Of a stretch of DNA of 17,500 nucleotides, positions 1-17,500 are shown piece after piece. The stretch comes from Eimeria necatrix (lineage: Eukaryota; Apicomplexa; Conoidasida; Eucoccidiorida; Eimeriidae). Within the stretch, counting starts at the first letter, position 1. Each line of letters starts with the position of its first letter. The translations under genes were made by a program, and so were the position numbers. The notes beneath the pieces were generated by a model. That model made no database searches, was not told the origin of the DNA, and worked only from the letters and a program-made list of their open reading frames with translations. The stretch spans positions 1-17,500 of the forward strand of contig NW_013654571.1 in NCBI RefSeq assembly GCF_000499385.1, written 5' to 3'.

Positions 1-2780
1 GCCCTCGCGGCTGCTAACCCTCGTGGGAATGGCTTTGAACTTCCAGAAGCAAAAGGGTTTATTGCCTCCGACTTCGGAGTTTAATTTGTTTTCCAACTCC
101 ACCAAACGCAGCAAAGAAGCAGCAGAACTCTACCCCCAAGACGTCGCCAAGAGCATCCGCGTAAACCCTAAACCCTAAACCCTAAACCCTAAACCCCAGC
201 CCTAAACCCTAGGCGCCCGGCCGGGGGGCTGCGGGGGAGCGCGCGCGCCGCGGCGGCGGCGGCCCCGCGGCGGGGTGAGGGAGGGTCGGGACGTGCGGCT
301 TGGTTAGGGTTTAGGGTTTAGGGTTTAGGGTTTAGGGTTTAGGGTTTAGGGTTTAGGGTTTGCGCGCAGTTCACGAACAAAAGCCACCCCGAGTGCGCGG
401 CCTTTTCCCCCGACGGCCGCTATTTGGCCAGCGGCTCTATTGACGGGTTTGTGGAGGTTTGGGATTGGCAGTTGGGGTGTTTGAACAAGGACTTGAAGTA
501 CCAGCGAGAGGTAGGGTTTAGGGTTTAGGGTTTAGGGTTTAGGGTTTAGGGTTTGGGGTTTGGGGCTGGGGTTTGCGCTGGGCAGCGGGGTCCGGGGCGG
601 CGCGGCTCGCCGCGGCGCGGAGGGTTTAGGGTTTGGCTTCAGGGGCTGCGGCCGAGGGTTTAGGGTTTGGCCCCCGCGCCGAGGGTTTACGGCCTAGGGT
701 TTAGGGTTTAGGGTTTAGGGTTTAGGGTTTGGGGTTTGGGGGCTGCCTCCAGAATAACCTCATGATGCACGAGACGGCTGTCGTCGCCATCGCCTTCAGT
801 CGGGACAGCGAAGCCCTAGCAACAGGTCAAAACCCTAAACCCTAAACCCTAAACCCTTCGTTTTGGGTGGCTGCTTTGAATCAGGGTTTCGGGGAAGAGG
901 GTTCGGGGCTAGGGTTTAGGGTTTAGGGTTAGGGAGTCTGGGGTTTGCCGAAACGATTATGCCCTCTTTCTAGTGCCCTACTTAGTTAGGGTTTAGGGTT
1001 TTCACGCAGGGGTTTAGGGTTTAGGGTTTAGGGTTTAGGGTTTAGGGTTTAGGGTTTGCTGCAGGAAGTCAGACGGGCCAGCTGAAGGTCTGGTTGGTGG
1101 CAACAGGGCAGTGCATTAAAAAGATAGACAAGGCTCACGATGCAGGTACGTGCTGCTAAACCCTAAACCCTAAACCCTAAACCCTAAACCCTAAGCTGTA
1201 CCTGCTAGCCCGAACCCTAAACCCTAAACCCTAATTCAAGCGAGAACGAAACAGCCTTTTTTCTGGAGACTGCGCTCAGAGCAAGACGCAGCTGGAATTA
1301 GGGTTTAGGTTTTGGTGTTTGAAGTTCTAGGGTTTAGGGTTTAGGGTTTAGGGTTTAGGGTTTGGCACTAGGGTTTAGGGTTTCGTGGCTGCCAGGCAAA
1401 TCAGGGACTGAGAATTTGATTATTTGTTCAATTGCAGGTCACAAATTATTTTTAAATTGCAAATTTATTTTTAATTAATTATTTATTTTTGATTATTTTA
1501 TTTATTTTATTTTTAATTCTTTTTTAATTCTTTTTATTTCTTTTTTCTCCACTTTTCAGCCATCGCCTCAATTTGCTTCAGCAAAGACAACACGCACTTG
1601 CTGACGGGCTCTTTCGACACAACTGCCAGGTCTTTATCTTGAGGGTTTAGGGTTTAGGGTTTGGGGTTTGGGGTTTAGGGTTCAGGGTTTGGGGTTTAGG
1701 GTTTGGGGTTTAGGGTTTGGCTCAGGGGCTTAGCGTGTCTAGCTGCGAGCCGGCGCAGATTGCCAGAGACAAGTGACGAGATGCTCAATCTAGGGTTTAG
1801 GGTTTAGGGTTTAGGGTTTAGGGTTTAGGGTTTAGGGTTTAGGGTTTGGGGTTCAGGATTCATGGCTTGAAGGCTGGGAAGACGCTGAAGGAGTTTCGGG
1901 GGCATTTGACTTTTGTGAATTGCGCTTTATATTTGCCGGACAACACGCGCATCATCACAGGTCCCAAACCCTAAACCCTAAACCCTAAACCCTAAACCCT
2001 AAACCCTCATTTGTGGTTTGTCGGGGCCGCGTCTAGCGGGTGTTTTCTGCGTTTTCGGGGCTGTTGACTTCGGGCGGCTGTGGCCTAGGACTGGGGCGGA
2101 AGACGCCTAGGGTCTAGGGTCGAGGGTTTAGGGTTTAGGGTTTAGGGTTTAGGGTTTAGGGTTTGCGCAGGAAGCGCGGATGGAAAGATTAAACTCTGGG
2201 ACGCAAAAACCCAAGACTGCCTCTCCACTTTTACCCCCCCAGTGCCTCCCCACATGCAGGCCGTGCAGTGTTTGCCTTCAGTGATGTCAATTATTTTGGC
2301 GCCCCGGGTAATTAGGGTTTAGGGTTTAGGGTTTAGGGTTTGGGGTTTAGGGTTTAGGGTTTAGGGTTTGGGGTTTAGGGTTTGGGTCTGGGGTTTGGGC
2401 GCGGCGGCCGCCGCTGCGGAGCGCGGCAGCGGGAGCGCGGGGGCCCGCCGCGGCGCTCAGGGGGTGGCTCAGCGCCTAGGGTTTAGGGTTTAGGGTTTAG
2501 GGTTTAGGGTTTAGGGTTTGCGAGCTGCAGAACGTGGGGATGGACTTGATTTATGTTTGCACCAAAAGCAACACCATCAGCTTAATGAACTACAGCGGCA
2601 AAACAATTAAGAGTTGGTCTTCAGGCAAAAAGCAGGGCGGAGATTTCGTTGCTGCTTGCGGTGAGGGTTTAGGGTTTAGGGTTTAGGGTTTAGGGTTTGG
2701 GGTTTAGGCGGGACAAACGCGCCTCTTCGCAGTACTTGCTCGTTTCATTTATCCATCCTCTTATTTTTAATTAATTAATT

Positions 2781-2840
<60 letters not shown>

Positions 2841-3314
2841 TTATTTGCTGCCCACAGTTTCTCCCCACGCAGAGTGGGTCTTGTGCGCTGGCGAAGACCA
2901 TTCTCTTTACTGCTTTGCAAATGCCACGGGAAAGCTGGAGCATGTTATGAAGGTAATACTAATTAATTAATTAATTAATTAATTAATTAATTAATTAATT
3001 AATTAATTAATTAATTAAAATAATTAATTGAATAAATAAATTAATTAAATTAATTAACAATGTGGTTTAATTTAAGTGGCTTATTGCTGCGCTGTTCGCC
3101 GCTCCTTTAGCCCGATGGGCCCTGCGCCCGCTGCTGCACTTTGCTGCTGCTGCTGCTGCAGCTGCTGCTGCAGCAGGTTTGCTGCTGCAGCAGGTTTGCT
3201 GCTGCAGCAGGTTTGCTGCTGCAGCAGGTTTGCTGCTGCGCGTGTCGCCGCCGCAGCGTGGAGCAGTTTAAACAGCACTAAGAATGCCCTATACAGAACT
3301 AGCAATTATTACAA

Positions 3315-3355
<41 letters not shown>

Positions 3356-3470
3356 CTATTTGCTGCTGCAGATTCATGAACAAGATGTCATTGGGCTGGC
3401 GCACCACCCCAGCAACAACGTGGTGGTTTCTTGGGGTTTCGACGGCTGCCTAAATGTCCTCAAACCCTAA
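1..3470 (+). CDS. SMU1: SMU1 spliceosome-associated WD40 protein, 5'-partial, 10 exons visible
   Basis: Exons: 1-160 (codons from base 2), 370-510, 753-825, 1065-1145, 1560-1629, 1857-1960, 2171-2307, 2531-2660, 2858-2952, 3372-3470 (stop TAA 3468-3470). All nine introns are GT-AG and the frame closes at every junction, giving 362 residues after the truncated start. Human SMU1 is about 513 residues, so roughly the N-terminal 150 lie upstream of the window. The first visible exon ([20 protein letters not shown]) matches the helical segment after the LisH/CTLH region. Exons 2-10 encode WD40 blades, including [40 protein letters not shown] and [16 protein letters not shown], and end in LNVLKP, like the human LLKLWKP end. 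In other eukaryotes SMU1 works with RED/IK in spliceosome activation and splice-site choice in the nucleus; that role is inferred from the family. Oddities: the introns are filled with telomere-like repeats, and the stop codon is inside one. Identity is very likely; exact junctions lack transcript support. Confidence 0.95.
161..369 (+). repeat. SMU1 intron 1: opposed telomere-like arrays around a GC-rich core
   Basis: The donor GT at 161 runs straight into AAACCCT units (163-212). A GC-rich core (213-300) with CGG-type repeats follows. About eight TTTAGGG units (304-361) then end eight bases before the acceptor AG at 368-369. The two arrays are inverted copies of each other, so the pre-mRNA could fold into a long stem that pairs the intron ends. 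Confidence 0.93.
511..752 (+). repeat. SMU1 intron 2: TTTAGGG arrays
   Basis: TTTAGGG units occur at 512-565, 621-635, 655-669 and 695-739, with TTTGGGG variants. All are in one orientation (G-rich on the + strand), with a GC-rich interval at about 566-620. The donor is GTAGGG, so the first repeat unit overlaps the splice site. Confidence 0.9.
826..1064 (+). repeat. SMU1 intron 3: AAACCCT near the donor, TTTAGGG near the acceptor
   Basis: AAACCCT units at about 830-857 follow the donor. TTTAGGG units at 910-933, 985-1001 and 1010-1058 precede the acceptor (AG 1063-1064). The arms are inverted relative to each other, as in intron 1. Confidence 0.9.
1146..1559 (+). repeat. SMU1 intron 4: opposed telomere-like arrays plus AT-rich 3' part
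   Basis: AAACCCT units lie at 1157-1193 and 1213-1232, and TTTAGGG units at about 1299-1312, 1329-1366 and 1368-1383. From about 1440 to the acceptor the intron is T-rich (ATTTATTTTT-like), which is a more ordinary polypyrimidine lead-in. No gene is seen inside. Confidence 0.88.
1630..1856 (+). repeat. SMU1 intron 5: TTTAGGG/TTTGGGG arrays
   Basis: Mixed TTTAGGG and TTTGGGG units fill 1641-1718, and a cleaner TTTAGGG array fills 1791-1849, ending close to the acceptor at 1855-1856. All are G-rich on the transcribed sense strand. Confidence 0.88.
1961..2170 (+). repeat. SMU1 intron 6: AAACCCT near the donor, TTTAGGG near the acceptor
   Basis: About six AAACCCT units (1965-2008) follow the donor, and TTTAGGG units (about 2120-2163) precede the acceptor. 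About 110 bases of non-repeat sequence lie between them. The orientation arrangement is the same as in introns 1 and 3. Confidence 0.9.
2308..2530 (+). repeat. SMU1 intron 7: TTTAGGG arrays around a GC-rich core
   Basis: TTTAGGG/TTTGGGG units occur at 2314-2391 and 2477-2519 on either side of a GC-rich block (about 2400-2460) made of GCGGC-type sequence. Both arrays have the same orientation. Confidence 0.88.
2661..2857 (+). repeat. SMU1 intron 8: TTTAGGG array, then a (TTTA)n run
   Basis: A TTTAGGG array at 2663-2708 follows the donor GTGAGG. A nearly pure TTTA tetranucleotide run covers about 2781-2846, just before the acceptor CCCACAG. Confidence 0.9.
2953..3371 (+). repeat. SMU1 intron 9: (TTAA)n, 17-bp tandem repeat and (CTG)n
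   Basis: The intron opens with a TTAA tetranucleotide run (about 2959-3058). It then has three exact copies of a 17-bp unit, TTTGCTGCTGCAGCAGG (3178-3228), and a (CTG)n run at about 3317-3352. The acceptor CTGCAG at 3366-3371 is itself made of repeat-like sequence. Small open frames here (for example Cys-rich 3076-3453) are only frames through the CTG repeats. Confidence 0.88.
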
Positions 3471-3496
3471 ACCCTAAACCCTAAACCCTAAACCCT
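3462..3496 (+). repeat. AAACCCT array overlapping the SMU1 stop codon
   Basis: Five exact AAACCCT units. The first nine bases, AAACCCTAA, encode the last two residues (Lys-Pro) and the stop codon of SMU1. The array therefore begins inside the coding sequence and continues into the 3' flank. Confidence 0.95.
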
Positions 3497-3555
3497 TGTG
3501 GCTTGCAAGAGGGAGCTCTCTTCTCGGGTGTGCAGCGGCGGCCCCCAGCGTTTGG

Positions 3556-4405
3556 GGTGTACGTACACCTGCGTTTGGGGTGTACGTACACCCCGCGCTG
3601 CTGTGCTGCTTCTCTGCTGTTTGTCTTTTCATTATTTTTGTTTTTCTCTCGCGCCAGCTGCGAGCAGCAGCTGCTTGCAGAAGTTTTGTTTTGTTTGAAA
3701 CTAAAGTGCCAACTTGTCTTAAGTGCTGCTGTCTGGGCAGTTCCGGTGTACGTACACCTCAGGTGTACGTACACCGCAGAATCGGCGGACGCGCGGCGCA
3801 GCGCGCAAGTGTAAAGATGCTTTCCAGAAACCTAAAGGCTTTTTTATTAAAACAAAAGAATTAATTCAAATAAGTCTCAGAAGGAATTAATTAAAATAAA
3901 GTCTCAAAAAAAGCAACCACTGCAGCTCAAACTGAAACTGAAAAGCTGCATAGTCTCGGCCACGTCGTCTCAGCGCGCGGTGTACGTACACCGCAAGTGG
4001 TGCACGCACACTGAAAACCGGAACTTGAAAGTCGGAAGTAAACTTTTTTGAATTTAAAAATGCAATTAAAGAAAACTGGAAGAAAAAGTGGAAGTGGACT
4101 CCCACCGCTGGGGTGTACGTACACCTCACCACCTGGTGTCGCGGCGAGCGCCGCCGGCGGCTCTGCGGGAGTGCGGGAGAGTTTGAGGGAAATAAAAGAA
4201 AATAATTTGCAAATAAATGAATCAAATTGCTAAAAAGACTTTAAAATCTCCAGAAAAGGCCCCCCACCCTTTCTACCCACCACCCTGCTGCTGCATGCGC
4301 TGCAGCAGCAGCAGCAGCGCTTGCTGCTGCTGCTGCTGGCTACAGCCCCCGTGTGTTAATCTGGTTTCTCTGCGTTTCTGCGGGTCTCCAAGGTGTACGT
4401 ACACC
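3556..4405. repeat. Cluster of seven perfect GGTGTACGTACACC palindromes
   Basis: Exact 14-bp copies start at 3556, 3579, 3745, 3762, 3979, 4112 and 4392. A decayed copy (GGTGCACGCACACT) starts at 3999. The pairs at 3556/3579 and 3745/3762 are closely spaced. Several copies are followed by CTCAG or CTCA on the + strand, giving an extended form GGTGTACGTACACCTCAG. Two further exact copies lie outside the cluster at 6117 and 16482. The motif could be a protein-binding site, a splicing element or the remnant of a small mobile sequence. Confidence 0.93.
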
Positions 4406-4535
4406 TCAGGTCTCTGCTGCTGCTGCTGCTGCTGCTGCCCACAGGCGGCTCTCCGTCGCAGCTGCTGCTGTTGGGGGGTGGGGGCCCCCGGTTGCTTCTG
4501 CGGTTTTTCTTGTCCTCCTCGAAAGAAGAGGGAAC

Positions 4536-4610
4536 TAGGGTTTAGGGTTTAGGGTTTAGGGTTTAGGGTTTGGGGCGCAGGGTTTAGGGCCTAGGGTTTA
4601 GGGTTTAGGG
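4536..4610 (+). repeat. Last telomere-like TTTAGGG array, upstream of SPT16
   Basis: TTTAGGG units run from 4536 to 4572 and, with interruptions, 4579-4610. I see no further AAACCCT/TTTAGGG array downstream in the window. Confidence 0.92.
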
Positions 4611-4660
4611 CTGGCGAGCCGCGCCCGCGACAGCTGCGCCTCGACTTGGTGCCTCTTCGC

Positions 4661-4698
<38 letters not shown>

Positions 4699-4712
4699 GG
4701 TGTATGTACACC
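4699..4712. repeat. Palindrome variant just upstream of the SPT16 ATG
   Basis: GGTGTATGTACACC, one mismatch from the palindrome, ends five bases before the start codon (CTCAAG then ATG). The trailing CTCAAG resembles a splice acceptor, so the 5' leader may be spliced immediately before the start codon. No donor could be assigned. Confidence 0.75.
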
Positions 4713-4717
4713 TCAAG

Positions 4718-15998
<11,281 letters not shown>

Positions 15999-16481
15999 AA
16001 AGTTGAATTTATTTCTTTAAAAATTTATTTCTTTAAAAAGAATTTCAAAAGTTTTTAAATGCAAAAGAGATAATGTTTATATCTCCCAGGTCTTGTGCAG
16101 AAAGCAGGGGGAGCAAAGAGAAGAAAAGTTGAAAAAAGAAACAAAAGAAAATTAGAAAAGAAAAAGAATTAAAAACGAAAAAGAGAAAAGAAAAAGATTT
16201 AAGAAGGAGAGGGAATTGGAAAGAAAAAGGAAATAAAAAGAAATTAAAAATAAAAAAAGAATTTTCGACAATTGCACTTTTCACAATGCAGAAGTTCCAC
16301 AAGTTCTTTCACGAGGGAAATGCATTTCTTTTGGTTGTTTGCAATTGGAATCTTTTCAAGTTCAATTAATTCCACAATAAATAAAACTCCAATTAATTCA
16401 ATAATGAATTAAAATATATTTAGTTGCATTTATGGCGCTTTGCATTTGCGCAAATCAGTTGCGAAGAATCTGCAGAGCCGG

Positions 16482-16495
16482 GGTGTACGTACACC
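16482..16495. repeat. Exact palindrome downstream of SPT16
   Basis: GGTGTACGTACACC followed by TCAGC, the same extended form seen at 3745 and 4392. It lies 484 bases after the SPT16 stop in otherwise AT-rich DNA, within a short GC-richer island (about 16465-16540). Confidence 0.9.
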
Positions 16496-16565
16496 TCAGC
16501 TCTGGACTGCTTCCGCAGCTTTTCGCGGAGCTGCTCTTCACTTCTTTTCTGTTTGTTTGATTTGC

Positions 16566-16669
16566 AATTTAAATGAATTTAAATGAATTTAAACGAATTT
16601 AAATGAATTTAAATGAATTTAAATGAATTTAAATGAATTTAAATGAATTTAAATGAATTTAAATGAATT
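16566..16669. repeat. AATTTAAATG decamer tandem array
   Basis: About ten consecutive copies of AATTTAAATG with one variant (AATTTAAACG near 16590). The AATTTAAAT core is almost self-complementary. Confidence 0.93.
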
Positions 16670-17107
16670 AAATCAAACTCTAGTTCGCAATTCGATTTGT
16701 TTTCTTTTCTTTTTCCCTTTTGTTGCTTCGCCGTTCGAAGTTCGTCCCGAAAGCGACAAAGAGGAAAACTCCATTTCCGATCAATTCTCATTCGTTTTTT
16801 CCAACTCAATTTATTTCTTTATTCCAATTTATTTCTTTAATTTATTTATTTCCAATTTATTTATTTCTTTAATTTATTTATTTCCAATTTATTTATTTCT
16901 TTAATTTATTTATTTCCAATTTATTTCTTTATTCCGATATATTTATTTCCAATTTATTTCTGTATTTTCCTTATTTCCCATTCAATTTATTTCTTTATTC
17001 TAATTTCTTTACTTCCAATTCAATTTATTTCTTTATTCTAATTTCTTTATTTCCAATTCAATTCATTTCTTCATTCTAATTTCTTTATTTCCAATTCGAT
17101 TTACTTT

Positions 17108-17191
17108 TTTATTATTATCAGTTTATTATTATCAGTTTATTATTATTAGTTTGTTATTATCAGTTTATTATTATCAGTTTATTATTATCAG
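17108..17191. repeat. TTTATTATTATCAG 14-bp tandem array
   Basis: Six copies of TTTATTATTATCAG, with single-base variants in the third (TTAG) and fourth (TTTG) copies. Confidence 0.92.
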
Positions 17192-17500
17192 TTTATTTCC
17201 AATTCAATTTCCTTCCTTCTAATTAGTTTATTTCCATTTCTTTTTCCAATTAGTTTACTTCCATTTCATTTATTCTTTACTAATCAAAACAAAATAACTC
17301 AAATGGAAATTCAATTTATTTCTTAAATTGAATTTCCAATTCAATTTATTTTGTTTTGATTAATTAAGTCTCTGCAGTTTATTTCTTTTATTCTTCTCAG
17401 CTCAAGTCCACTTCAATTTACTTCTTTATTCTTTTTAGTTCTTTTCCATTTCATTTATTTTCTTTTATTCAAATTATTCCAATTAATTTATTATCAGACT

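Larger units (their letters stand above)
3471..4717. other. SMU1-SPT16 intergenic region
   Basis: No convincing gene lies here. The region holds the tail of an AAACCCT array (to 3496), seven exact copies of the palindrome GGTGTACGTACACC plus one variant, short CTG/CAG runs (about 4283-4340, 4413-4437) and a last TTTAGGG array (4536-4610). A (CTG)n run (4662-4698) ends shortly before the SPT16 start codon. It must contain the SMU1 3' end and the SPT16 promoter and 5' leader, but no core promoter element could be fixed by eye. AATAAA-like strings occur near 3895 and 4192. Confidence 0.7.
15999..17500. other. AT-rich 3' flank of SPT16 without a recognisable gene
   Basis: It contains a purine-rich + strand block (about 16110-16260), AATAAA at 16376-16381 and one exact palindrome at 16482-16495. 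It also has a decamer array (16566-16669), TTTATTTCTTTA/TTTATTTCCAAT degenerate repeats (about 16795-17100) and a 14-bp array (17108-17191). Open frames here are short and follow the repeats. The SPT16 3' UTR must lie in the first part. Confidence 0.75.

Noticed and set aside
3481..4225. Several small open frames containing recurring VYVH, GVRTP and CTYT peptides, as if from a protein repeat family
   Set aside because: These peptides are the three frames of the palindrome GGTGTACGTACACC, not a protein family.
4292..4298. TGCATGC, resembling a known ApiAP2 binding core
   Set aside because: It is a single occurrence inside CTG/CAG repeat sequence, where such a string can easily arise.
161..4610. 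A chromosome end, because of the AAACCCT arrays
   Set aside because: The arrays are short, change orientation and lie inside introns of an intact conserved gene, so they are interstitial.
4646..4717. An earlier SPT16 start upstream of 4718
   Set aside because: The upstream in-frame extension starts at TTG, not ATG, and would add only a poly-Ala run from the CTG repeat.
16653..16904. 83-codon + strand frame near the right end
   Set aside because: It is mostly translation of TTTATTTC-type repeats (Phe/Ile/Tyr/Leu), with no conserved motif or splice-supported extension.

Overview
The window looks like nuclear DNA of an apicomplexan parasite of the genus Eimeria. Three things point there: very dense (CAG/CTG)n runs, long interstitial arrays of the telomere-like heptamer AAACCCT/TTTAGGG, and many short-exon, multi-intron genes. 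The species cannot be fixed from the sequence alone.

Two conserved housekeeping genes lie head to tail on the + strand. Left (1-3470) is the 3' part of SMU1, a WD40-repeat spliceosome factor. Ten exons are visible, the 5' end is outside the window, and the reading frame closes across every junction. Right (4718-15998) is a complete 20-exon gene for SPT16, the large subunit of the FACT histone chaperone, predicted at 1292 residues. Exon joins were set by reading-frame closure and by remembered similarity to human and yeast SPT16. They reconstruct the aminopeptidase-like domain, a K/E-rich linker, the dimerisation and middle domains, and an acidic tail ending in a basic cluster. Two introns appear to use GC-AG boundaries.

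Repeat layout: SMU1 introns are filled with TTTAGGG/AAACCCT arrays, some in opposite orientation at the two ends of one intron. The SMU1 stop codon itself lies inside such an array. The telomere-like arrays end near 4610. From there to about 15930 the introns carry CAG/CTG tracts, minisatellites and AT-rich simple repeats instead. The intergenic stretch 3471-4717 holds a cluster of the perfect palindrome GGTGTACGTACACC. The same palindrome, or one-sided variants of it, sits on or beside several SPT16 splice sites and again after the gene. The last 1.5 kb (15999-17500) is AT-rich simple-sequence DNA with no recognisable gene.

The two genes share no obvious pathway (splicing versus chromatin). 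The most unusual content is the relation between repeats and splice sites: telomere-like arrays, CTG tracts and the palindrome all run up to or overlap exon borders.
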